From positions 4,836,001 to 4,900,000 of the forward strand of contig NZ_CP078145.1 in assembly GCF_019222765.1 (NCBI RefSeq): a DNA stretch of 64,000 nt. Direction: 5' to 3'. The position numbers were made by a program, and so were the translations under genes. The notes under the pieces were generated by a model that saw only the letters and a list, made by a program, of their open reading frames with translations, ran no database searches and was not told the origin of the DNA. This document shows positions 17,976-25,534 of the stretch, in pieces. How positions within the stretch are numbered: position 1 is the stretch's first letter; the number at the start of each line of letters is the position of its first letter. Source of the stretch: Nocardia iowensis (GTDB lineage Bacteria > Actinomycetota > Actinomycetes > Mycobacteriales > Mycobacteriaceae).

Positions 17976-18935
17976 CTATCGATCCGAACCCTGATTCCGG
18001 AGCGTTACGGAAATTCTCGACCATTGCTCGGCGCATTCCGCGGCCAGCTCGGCTATCAATCGCGCGTTGTGGGCAGGCACGGATTCGACGACGCGCGCAC
18101 AGTCCTGCGAGTCGATGGTGTGCAGGTACAGCCAGCGCAAGAGTCGGCGACCGATCTCGTTGTGACGCAACGATGGATCCCGGCCCAGCCGTTGCAGTAC
18201 CGCTGCGACGTCCAGGTTCGCGCGCTGTTCCGGACACCGCACGTCCAGCTGTCCGCGGCCGGTGGTACCGCAGCGCTTGGCCACCGGATCCTCGCCACGC
18301 CGCATCCGATCCCGGACATCGCGCACAGTTCCCGGTGAGATGCCCGCCGCCTTGGCTATCTCGCGCAGCGACGCGCTTGGCCGCGTGCTGATGATTTCGG
18401 CCGCCATCAGGCGTCCGGTAGCGGTGGTCAACGGCCGGACCCGGCCATCGCTGCCGAGTCGATGACGCGGGTGCGAATTCGGCGGCGCGCCCGCGCGCAG
18501 CGCGGCGACCGTCTTCGCCGCGAGCCCGGTCGTGCCCGCGATCATCCGATCGGACCAGTGCGGGTGACTCGCGAGGATGCGTGCCGCGGCGGCCCGCCGA
18601 TCGGTGATCGACAACGGCAGACCGTGTTCGATATTGGCCCGTACCGCGAACACGAACGCCTCGTCCGCGGAGCCGTCGAAATACACCACCTCGATAACGG
18701 TCGCCCCGCGCGATATCGCCGCGCGTAGCCGATGAATTCCGTCGATGACACACCTGGTGGTGCGGTGCACGACAATCGGGGGTAATGGCGTTTCGGTCTC
18801 GGCCAAGAGCAGGGTGTGGTCGAAATTCTCACCGTCGCGCCGCAGCGAATGCTCCGGCACGACGAGCGAGGCAATCGGTACAGCGACGGAATCGCCTGCG
18901 CCAGTGCGGGGTAACAGTTCCACGGCCCTCGACAT
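17976..18935 (-). CDS. StrR-like ParB-domain transcriptional regulator
   Basis: A 319-residue regulator with an N-terminal ParB-like domain: SLVVPEHSLRRDGEN, then IDGIHRLRAAISRGA with the GxHR motif, then NIEHGLPLSITDRRAAA. Two helix-turn-helix segments follow, one near MIAGTTGLAAKTVAALR and one at SLREIAKAAGISPGTVRDVR. This is the arrangement of StrR, NovG and TeiR, the pathway-specific activators of antibiotic clusters. ATG 18935 is chosen for AGGG six bases upstream; ATG 18941 would also work. It precedes the acyl-CoA dehydrogenase gene in the same direction by 105 bases. Together with the LAL protein and TetR this gives region A three local regulators. Confidence 0.85.
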   Translation of the reverse strand: MSRAVELLPRTGAGDSVAVPIASLVVPEHSLRRDGENFDHTLLLAETETPLPPIVVHRTTRCVIDGIHRLRAAISRGATVIEVVYFDGSADEAFVFAVRANIEHGLPLSITDRRAAAARILASHPHWSDRMIAGTTGLAAKTVAALRAGAPPNSHPRHRLGSDGRVRPLTTATGRLMAAEIISTRPSASLREIAKAAGISPGTVRDVRDRMRRGEDPVAKRCGTTGRGQLDVRCPEQRANLDVAAVLQRLGRDPSLRHNEIGRRLLRWLYLHTIDSQDCARVVESVPAHNARLIAELAAECAEQWSRISVTLRNQGSDR

Positions 18936-19087
18936 GACCATCCCTTCATGCCGCAATTCGGTGGGCCGATGCTATCAACTCGATCCAGCTGCCCTCGTGC
19001 TGAATTCGCGCCGAATGGTTCCCGAATTACCGACCGATGGTCAGGAAATGTGCTGTGCGACAGCGGAATTTCCCCGGTTGCACACCC

Positions 19088-19951
19088 TCACCGCCGGGTG
19101 GTGTCGGTGCATGCCAGCCGGGCAACCACCGACAGCGGCCGCGTACTGGGTTTACGCGGATTCGGTTGCGGGAGATAGGCAATGGGCCGCAGCGCGGGTG
19201 GCAGCCGCCGGAGTCGATGGGCACTTTCGAAGATGGAGTGGATCTCGAGCGGGGTCCAGCCGAGCGCCTCGAAGTGCGCGATCCCCGCCCGCGGCGCGAA
19301 GACAATGGGTGCCGACCGCAACAGGTCGTTGGTCGAGGCCGCCATGATCCGGTGCATCGCCGCGTTCCAGAAATCGACTCCCCACCAGGCGATTTCCGGA
19401 CGTTTCAGGTCGAGCGCCAGTGCTCGCACGGCAGTGTCGGACAGGAAGTACACAAATCCCTCGGTCAGCACCAGCGCCTTCGACGCGTCGGCCAACTCCG
19501 CGTCGAGGAACGCCGACCGCGCGTCCGGGTCGGCCAGATCGACCGGTCGTCGGGTCAGCAGGCAGCGGGCCGTCTCGCCACCGAGCAACAGTTCCTTTTC
19601 GGCGAGCAATTCCGGGAGATCGGCCTCCACCCACACCAGATCAGCGGGTAGGTCGAGCCGATACGGCCGGGTGTCGAAGCCGGCACCGAGATTCAGCACC
19701 ATGTCACAACCGCTGCGCAACGCCATCATGATCAGCTCGTCGAACAGCTTCGCGCGCACCGAGTGCCACCACCCGGTGCGGCCGAACCGCGGACCGCCGG
19801 CGACAATCGCGTACCCGCGCTCGCCGGCCAGCCGATCCGCCAGCGGGTCGGTGAAAACCGGGTCCTGCCGGGCGGATTCGAGCGCTCTACACGCGGCAGC
19901 CCACCGTGCGGTGTCGGAAACATGGGCAACCAATGTTTCGTGCTCATCCAT
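19088..19951 (-). CDS. S-adenosylmethionine-dependent methyltransferase, LCM/PPM1 family
   Basis: A 287-residue class I methyltransferase of the leucine carboxyl methyltransferase-like family. The signature NLGAGFDTRPYRL lies near residues 87-99, followed by WVEADLPELLAEKE and LTEGFVYFLSD. Family members in actinobacteria methylate hydroxyl or carboxyl groups of polyketides and other small molecules. ATG 19951 gives the usual N-terminus, but no clear ribosome-binding site precedes it and an in-frame ATG at 20005 would add 18 residues. It lies between the P450 and the StrR-like regulator on the same strand, so O-methylation of the cluster product (for example a phenol) is a reasonable inference. 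Confidence 0.85.
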   Translation of the reverse strand: MDEHETLVAHVSDTARWAAACRALESARQDPVFTDPLADRLAGERGYAIVAGGPRFGRTGWWHSVRAKLFDELIMMALRSGCDMVLNLGAGFDTRPYRLDLPADLVWVEADLPELLAEKELLLGGETARCLLTRRPVDLADPDARSAFLDAELADASKALVLTEGFVYFLSDTAVRALALDLKRPEIAWWGVDFWNAAMHRIMAASTNDLLRSAPIVFAPRAGIAHFEALGWTPLEIHSIFESAHRLRRLPPALRPIAYLPQPNPRKPSTRPLSVVARLACTDTTRR

Positions 19952-20038
19952 AGGGTGGAGTTTCGCACCGCCACCGCGCGACCGGCTACCGTCCATCTTG
20001 CACATCGGGACCGGTATTTCCCGGCTCGAAGGCGGCGT

Positions 20039-21223
20039 TCACCAGGTGACGGGTAGCTCGGCGATACCGCGGTCGAGCACGCTGGCGGTGACCGGAATTC
20101 GCGAGACCGGGACAGCCAGCCGCAGCGTGGGAAAGCGAGTGACGAGCCCGGCGAACACCACCTGTAATTGCATTCGCGCCAGCGGCGCGCCGAGGCAGTG
20201 CCACGGGCCGTGTCCGAAAGCGAGATGGTGGTTGGGCGCCCGCGTCAGGTCGAAGTGGTCCGGCTCGGTGAAGGCTCGCGGATCGATGTTGGCCGCGGTG
20301 ATGTCGAGCAACACCAGCTCGCCCGCGCGGATGGTGACATCGCCGAGTTCGATGTCGGCCCGTGCGTACCGGGGCAGCATCGGCGCATCGCCACCGCCCG
20401 CACTGATCGCTACGCGCAAGATCTCTTCCACCGCCGACGGCACCAGATCGGGGTTGTTCCGAAGGACCTGCCATTGACCTGGTCGGCTCAGCAGCAGCAC
20501 GACGCCGACGTCGATTTCCGAGGACGTACTGGCGAGACCTGCGGTGAGCAGAAAGGCAGCCAGGTGGGCGATGTCGTCATCGGACAGTTCGTGTTCCGGT
20601 GCGCAGAGCGACGAGAGCACGTCATCGCGCGGATCGGCGCGCTTGCCGCCGATCAACTCCCGGGTGAGCGAAATCAGTTCGGCGAGACCGGCATCGGCGG
20701 CCTGCCGCCCATCGAAGCCCATGATCGTATCGACCGCTGCCTGGAATCGTGCGCGCTGGCCGGTGGGAATGCCGAGCAGTTCGCAGAGCACCGCCGACGG
20801 AATCGGGACCGACAGTGCCTGGCGCAGATCCGCCGGTCGCGTGGCGGCGGCCATCGCGGCAAGCGCCCGGTCCACGTGTTCGGTCACTCGCGGGCGGATG
20901 GCCCGCATCCGCCTGGCGGAGAAGAACGGCGTGAACAAGGCGCGCAGCTTGGCATGGTCGGTCGGCTCGGTCGCGTAGTCCTGCGTCGGTCCGAGCAACG
21001 GGGCCGCGCCGACCCGCGGCGCGTTGTCCGGATCGGGGTGCGAACGGCCCAGCCGGTCGTCCAGGAACAGGCGTTTCACCTCGGCGTGCCTGGTCACCAA
21101 CCAAGCCGGGTTGCCAACAGCGGTGCGTACTTGAGCAATTGGCCGCTCGGCCTGCAAGCGGCGCAGCAGCGGGGCCGGGGCGAAGGGGTCCGGTTGATCG
21201 AACGGAAGGGTCGGAAGGCTCAT
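20039..21223 (-). CDS. Cytochrome P450 (divergent from a TetR regulator)
   Basis: A 394-residue soluble bacterial P450. The heme ligand is Cys343 in FGHGPWHCLGAPLARM. The ExxR pair is in VEEILR. The I-helix reads FLLTAGLASTSSE, so the acidic residue and threonine of the usual AGxET/DT oxygen-activation motif are replaced by Ala and Ser-Thr. That may mean an unusual reaction, or use of substrate groups for proton delivery. ATG 21223 follows AAGGAGTGGTC. The promoter region shared with the divergent tetR carries two matching inverted repeats, so expression is probably repressed by that TetR. It probably tailors the region A product (inference). Confidence 0.9.
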   Translation of the reverse strand: MSLPTLPFDQPDPFAPAPLLRRLQAERPIAQVRTAVGNPAWLVTRHAEVKRLFLDDRLGRSHPDPDNAPRVGAAPLLGPTQDYATEPTDHAKLRALFTPFFSARRMRAIRPRVTEHVDRALAAMAAATRPADLRQALSVPIPSAVLCELLGIPTGQRARFQAAVDTIMGFDGRQAADAGLAELISLTRELIGGKRADPRDDVLSSLCAPEHELSDDDIAHLAAFLLTAGLASTSSEIDVGVVLLLSRPGQWQVLRNNPDLVPSAVEEILRVAISAGGGDAPMLPRYARADIELGDVTIRAGELVLLDITAANIDPRAFTEPDHFDLTRAPNHHLAFGHGPWHCLGAPLARMQLQVVFAGLVTRFPTLRLAVPVSRIPVTASVLDRGIAELPVTW

Positions 21224-21234
21224 GACCACTCCTT

Positions 21235-21252
21235 GTTTACTCTCAAGTGTAC
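21235..21252. promoter_or_regulatory. Candidate TetR operator 1
   Basis: The 18-base site GTTTACTCTCAAGTGTAC is an imperfect inverted repeat just upstream of the P450 start. Its form matches the site at 21279-21296 read on the other strand (GTTTACACGGGAGTATAC), giving a shared GTTTAC...AGTRTAC pattern. Binding by the adjacent TetR is inferred. Confidence 0.5.
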
Positions 21253-21278
21253 ATTCCAAAGTAAATATAGCTCAGTTT

Positions 21279-21296
21279 GTATACTCCCGTGTAAAC
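21279..21296. promoter_or_regulatory. Candidate TetR operator 2
   Basis: GTATACTCCCGTGTAAAC is the second copy of the operator-like repeat, in inverted orientation, 22 bases before the tetR start. Two such sites between divergent genes are the usual layout for a repressor controlling both itself and its target. Confidence 0.5.
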
Positions 21297-21317
21297 AAGC
21301 GGAATGAGGTGTGCGCG

Positions 21318-21869
21318 ATGCGACTGGCGCGATCCGAGCGACGCGAGCAGCTGCTCGACGCCGCCACCCGGGCGTTCGCTCGTTCCGGCTTCGCCGCGAC
21401 CAGCCTCGACGACGTCGCTACCGAGGCGGGCGTGAGCCGGGTAATCCTGTACCGCCACTTCGAGTCCAAGGCCGACCTGTACCGCACGGCGCTGGCCCGG
21501 GCAGCCGAACAACTCGCCACCGCAAGCGAAAGCGAGTTCGGCGGGCCCGCCGTCACCGAGCTGCTCCGCTGGGCGGAGGCGAACCCCGCAGGTTTCCGGC
21601 TGTTGTTCCACCATGCGGCCCGGGAACCCGATTTCCGCGCCGAGGCAGATCAGCTGCGAGCGGAGATGGTGATCGCCGTCCGCCGCAACTTGACCGAACT
21701 GATCCCCGACAGAGCATGGGCGGACTGGGCGGCACAGCTCGGCACAACCACGGCCATCGAGGCGATCATGGCGTGGCTGGACGCCGGTAGACCGGACCCC
21801 GACCAAGCCGCCACCCGTATCGGCGATGCGGTCGCCGGTGTCATCCAGGCCGCGCGGCCACGCTCCTGA
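21318..21869 (+). CDS. TetR-family transcriptional regulator
   Basis: A 183-residue repressor. The N-terminal helix-turn-helix is clear (REQLLDAATRAFARSGFAAT, then VATEAGVSRVILYRHFESKA), and the C-terminal ligand domain is short. ATG 21318 follows GAGGTG. The gene is divergent from the P450, and both flank two inverted-repeat sites, so self-control and control of the P450 are likely. The ligand is unknown; a product or intermediate of region A would fit. Confidence 0.9.
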   Translation: MRLARSERREQLLDAATRAFARSGFAATSLDDVATEAGVSRVILYRHFESKADLYRTALARAAEQLATASESEFGGPAVTELLRWAEANPAGFRLLFHHAAREPDFRAEADQLRAEMVIAVRRNLTELIPDRAWADWAAQLGTTTAIEAIMAWLDAGRPDPDQAATRIGDAVAGVIQAARPRS

Positions 21870-22003
21870 CGCGGGACCGCAGTGGTGCTGGCGCTACCAC
21901 CAACAGAGGTGGCCGCTGCATTGGAGTGGTGATTCGGCGCTTCTAGAGTGGTTTACCGGACCGCGGCGCGCTTGCCGCGGTCGGAGCAGAAGGGGGAACC
22001 GCC

Positions 22004-23149
22004 TTGCGGACAAGGGAATTCCGTCGATTACTGACCGGCGTGGCGTTGGTGTCCATCATGGCGACGGCGGCATGCACTTCCGAAGGTGCCGGTACCACCG
22101 AGCCTGCCCCGGTCGACGTGGGCCGTCCGGAGGTCACCCGTGCCTTGGACCGTTTGATCGAGATCGGATTGCCAGGGGCCCAAGCCGTGGTGACCGATCG
22201 GGGGCGGAACTGGACCGCCGCCGCGGGAGTCGGCGACCTCGAGCACCGCACGCCGTTCCCGGAGGCCGCCCGAGTACGGATCGGTAGCAACACCAAGACT
22301 TTTACCGCGACTGTCATGTTGCAGCTGGTAGCCGAGGGGAAGGTGGAACTCGATGCTCCGGTGGAGCGCTACCTGCCCGGCGTCGTGCGCGGTGACGGCA
22401 TCGATGCCGAACGCATCACCATTCGAAATCTGTTGCAGCACACCAGCGGTCTGCCCGACTACGCGGACCTGATACCGGAGTTCACGGCGAACCCCCTGAC
22501 CCATTACGGAGCGGACGAACTCGTGCGTCGAGCCTTGACGCTGCCCGCCCAATTCCAGCCCGGCGCGAAGTGGAACTACTGCAATACCAACTACTTGGTG
22601 GCCGGTGCGGTGATCGAGCGGATAACGGGCAGTTCGGTCGAGGCCGAGATCACCCGCAGGATCATCGAGCCACTGGGCCTCCGCGACACCTACTATCCGG
22701 CGGATGGCGATGCCGTCCTTCGCGATCCGCATCCGAGCGGCTACGCCATTATCGACGGTAAGCGCGTCGACATCACGAAACTGGACCCCTCCGCGGGCGG
22801 AGCGGCCGGTGCGATGGTTGGCACCGGCGCGGATCTGAATCGGTTCTTCACGGCCTTGCTGGCCGGTCAACTACTGCCACCCGCGCAGCTGGCCGAGATG
22901 AAACGTACTGTTCCGATGGAAGTTCCGGGGCCGCCGCTCAGCTACGGGTTGGGTCTGATGCAACGCCCGCTGTCTTGCGGCAAGGAGTTCTGGGGCCACG
23001 GCGGCGATATCGACGGTTTCGAAACCCGCGGCGGCGTCACCGGGGACGGCCGCGCGGTCACCGTGAGCGTCAACCAGATTCCCGAAGCAGCGGAAGCGAC
23101 CGCCGACGTCATGAAGGTCGTCGACGCCGCCCTCTGCGCAACCACCTGA
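22004..23149 (+). CDS. Lipoprotein serine hydrolase of the beta-lactamase/DD-peptidase fold
   Basis: A 381-residue class C beta-lactamase-like protein with a lipoprotein signal (TG-VALVSIMATAAC, Cys24). The catalytic Ser95-x-x-Lys98 lies in GSNTKTF, the YxN motif is Tyr192-Cys-Asn194, and HGG occurs in WGHGGDIDG where KTG stands in true beta-lactamases; an HGG-type third motif is common in esterases and DD-carboxypeptidases of this fold. TTG 22004 is used because AAGGGGG lies 7 bases ahead. It is probably anchored outside the membrane and acts on cell-wall peptides or small esters. It lies between the two PKS regions and converges with the CLF gene; a role in self-protection or in product release is only a possibility. 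Confidence 0.85.
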   Translation: MRTREFRRLLTGVALVSIMATAACTSEGAGTTEPAPVDVGRPEVTRALDRLIEIGLPGAQAVVTDRGRNWTAAAGVGDLEHRTPFPEAARVRIGSNTKTFTATVMLQLVAEGKVELDAPVERYLPGVVRGDGIDAERITIRNLLQHTSGLPDYADLIPEFTANPLTHYGADELVRRALTLPAQFQPGAKWNYCNTNYLVAGAVIERITGSSVEAEITRRIIEPLGLRDTYYPADGDAVLRDPHPSGYAIIDGKRVDITKLDPSAGGAAGAMVGTGADLNRFFTALLAGQLLPPAQLAEMKRTVPMEVPGPPLSYGLGLMQRPLSCGKEFWGHGGDIDGFETRGGVTGDGRAVTVSVNQIPEAAEATADVMKVVDAALCATT

Positions 23150-23197
23150 CCCGCCCGCTCGGCACCGGCCGACCCACTCCGACCGACCGGGCGTGGA

Positions 23198-24286
23198 TCA
23201 GCGCGGATCCCGTGCCAGGACCGCGGCAACCGCGGTTCCGTTGTCGCCAGTAGAGAGGACGACGGCATACGGCAGATCCGCGTCGAAACCTGCCACTGTC
23301 ACGTTCACGGGACAGCCATCGCGGTCGGGGCGGCGAACTCCCTGTAGCGGGGGCAGGAAGCCCCGGCGCATCGACTCGACGGCGAGCACGACTTCCGCAG
23401 GAAACGATGCGCCGTAGAGATGTCCATAAGCGGCTTTCGTTGAGGTGACCGGGGTTTCGCGGCCGAGGACGCGCGCTATGCCGACCGCTTCGGCTCGGTC
23501 CCCCGCCCGGGTTCCGGCGCCTTCGGCAACAACGAAAGCGATGTCGTCCGGGACCAGGTCCGCGCTGCGCAGTGCGGTGCGGATGGCCCGCTCCACCGGC
23601 TGGGGATCCGCCGGCGGACCAGCGACCACCGCACTGCTGAGCAGGTAACCGAGTGCACGGCCGCCCGGCCGTTCCAGCACCAGCGCGGCCGCACCCTCGC
23701 CGACCTGATGTCCAGCACGCTCGATATCGAAGGGGCGGAAGGGATTCGGGTGCGCCGCTGGTGGCGCCGCGTCCGCTCCCCCGACCAGCGCCCAGTCGTT
23801 GCGCTCGGCACGAACGGCCAGCGCCCCCATATGACAAGCGATCGCGCCGCTGACCCGCCCCGCCGCGAATGTGCGACTCGCGCCCAGCAATTGGTGTTCG
23901 ATGCTCAGCCACCCTTGCGCCGACGCGGGGAACCAGGCGGTCGCCACCCAGGGACTCATCGCCTCAGGCCCTGCGGCCGTGGACGATTCGAACGCCCGCG
24001 CGAGGGTGGCGGTACCCCCGCCCGAAGTTCCCCACCACACACCCGCGTCAGCGGCTTCCGCACCGAGACGGCCCGCGACACCCATCGCCTCGCGCACCGA
24101 GGCGAAAGCCAAGTGGGCGAAGCGATCAGTTTTCTTCGCGATCCGCCGTGGCACCGCTAGCTCGGCGGACACCCGATGGCGCGGCTCCGCACCGTCGTCT
24201 GCCGGGCTGGCCAGCCGAGTCCATACTTCCTCGACTCCGGTTCCGACTCCAGTGAGGATTCCTGTACCGGCCACCCCGAGGTCCAT
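23198..24286 (-). CDS. Chain-length-factor-like (degenerate) ketosynthase subunit
   Basis: A 362-residue thiolase-fold protein related to FabF. The active-site Cys is replaced: the nucleophile motif reads AAGRVSG with Arg144 where the partner KS has Cys145. The first catalytic His is also lost (EGAGTRAG instead of EGHGTGT), while YGHLYGAS keeps the third. This is the pattern of the chain length factor (CLF, KS-beta) of type II PKS, which pairs with an active KS and sets chain length. The usual Gln at the Cys position is absent. It follows the KS gene by 43 bases in the same operon. The start at 24286 follows AGAGGTGGGAG. Confidence 0.88.
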   Translation of the reverse strand: MDLGVAGTGILTGVGTGVEEVWTRLASPADDGAEPRHRVSAELAVPRRIAKKTDRFAHLAFASVREAMGVAGRLGAEAADAGVWWGTSGGGTATLARAFESSTAAGPEAMSPWVATAWFPASAQGWLSIEHQLLGASRTFAAGRVSGAIACHMGALAVRAERNDWALVGGADAAPPAAHPNPFRPFDIERAGHQVGEGAAALVLERPGGRALGYLLSSAVVAGPPADPQPVERAIRTALRSADLVPDDIAFVVAEGAGTRAGDRAEAVGIARVLGRETPVTSTKAAYGHLYGASFPAEVVLAVESMRRGFLPPLQGVRRPDRDGCPVNVTVAGFDADLPYAVVLSTGDNGTAVAAVLARDPR

Positions 24287-24329
24287 CTCCCACCTCTCTT
24301 CCTCAACATGTCGATTTCAGTGCGGACAG

Positions 24330-25517
24330 TCACCGAGCGCCGCTGATCGTCACGGCGGTATGCACGCCGCCGAGTCCGGTCGCGAGAACCAGGGCGGTCC
24401 GGACGGGTGCGGCACGCGGCCCCGTGGTGACGTAGTCGAGGTCGCATTCCGGGTCCGGCACCGCGTAATTCGCGGTGGGCGGGATGGTGGCGTGCTCGAG
24501 CGCGCCGAGCGCCGCGAGCGTACCGAGCAGACCGGCAGCACCTAGGGCATGGCCGTGCACCGCCTTTCCCGCGGTGATCGGAACGTGGGCGGCATGCGGG
24601 CCGAAAGCGTCTTTGACGGCATTGGTTTCGAACAGATCGTTCTGTGGCGTGCCGGAGCCGTGGGCGCAGATCAGGTCGATGGCCGTAGGTTCGACGGCTG
24701 CCGCGCGCATGGCTCGCCGGATCACTCGGGACAGGGCGACGCCGTCCGGCGGCAGATCGCTCATGTGCCAGGCATTGTTACCACTTGCCGTGCCGGTGAT
24801 CTCACCATAAATCGGACAGCCACGCGCTCGGGCATGGTCGAGGCGCTCCAGCAGAACCGCCGCAGCGGCCTCGGCCAGCACCATTCCGTTGCGCCGCCGA
24901 TCGAACGGGCAGCACTGGGCCGGGTCGAGCTCAGCGGTCGGTCGCGCGAGCGCACCGATGTTGTCGAGCATTCCGACGCTCAGCGTGTTGAAGGGCGATT
25001 CGGCACCGACCACCAAGACGGCATCCAGTTCCCCCGCACGCAGCCAGTCGGTCCCAACTGTCACGGCGTCGAGGCCGGAGGAGCAACCATTGGACAGCGT
25101 GAGCGCGCCCGCGCCCGCGCCGACCAGCTCACGCAGCAGCCCCGTCGTGTAGTCCGGCAATGCGGTCCGTAGGTCGCCCGATTCCGCCTGCGCAGCGGTG
25201 ATCTCACTCATGCCGCCATTGACCGAGGTGAAGACGACACCGAGACGCTCGGGCGCGATGGCGGCGGGCAGCCCGTCTTTCATGCACTGCTCGGCGGCAT
25301 CGAGCGCCAACGCGGTAACCCTCGGTACCCAGGCCTGGTCCCGGAAATCGCTGATCCGACCGGAAACCGTGCTCCGGAAACCGGATTCGCGCATCCACGG
25401 GTCCACCTGGAGCTTCGAATGGCCAGCGACCAGCCCAGCCCAGAACGACGTGAGATCCGGTCCGAGCGGCGACACCACGCCCCGTCCGGTGATTGCGACC
25501 CGTGATGAATCAGCCAT
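24330..25517 (-). CDS. Type II ketosynthase (KS-alpha, FabF-like)
   Basis: A 395-residue beta-ketoacyl-ACP synthase. The catalytic triad is intact: Cys145 in SNGCSSG, His286 in CAHGSGTPQ and His323 in VHGHALGAAG. It performs decarboxylative Claisen condensation of malonyl-ACP with an ACP-bound chain. ATG 25517 has GGAGGTGATC upstream. With the degenerate partner downstream it should form a KS-CLF heterodimer. Together with separate ACP, ketoreductase, dehydratase and enoyl reductase genes nearby it resembles the highly reducing type II systems (ishigamide, colabomycin and simocyclinone polyene chains) rather than aromatic PKS, because no aromatase or cyclase accompanies it here. Confidence 0.92.
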   Translation of the reverse strand: MADSSRVAITGRGVVSPLGPDLTSFWAGLVAGHSKLQVDPWMRESGFRSTVSGRISDFRDQAWVPRVTALALDAAEQCMKDGLPAAIAPERLGVVFTSVNGGMSEITAAQAESGDLRTALPDYTTGLLRELVGAGAGALTLSNGCSSGLDAVTVGTDWLRAGELDAVLVVGAESPFNTLSVGMLDNIGALARPTAELDPAQCCPFDRRRNGMVLAEAAAAVLLERLDHARARGCPIYGEITGTASGNNAWHMSDLPPDGVALSRVIRRAMRAAAVEPTAIDLICAHGSGTPQNDLFETNAVKDAFGPHAAHVPITAGKAVHGHALGAAGLLGTLAALGALEHATIPPTANYAVPDPECDLDYVTTGPRAAPVRTALVLATGLGGVHTAVTISGAR

Positions 25518-25534
25518 GCTTCGATCACCTCCAG

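Noticed and set aside
22004..23149. Beta-lactam resistance gene
   Set aside because: The third motif is HGG rather than KTG/KSG and it is a lipoprotein; esterase or DD-peptidase activity is more likely.
23150..23197. Terminator hairpin between the serine hydrolase and CLF genes
   Set aside because: Only short imperfect GC repeats are present; I could not draw a convincing stem.
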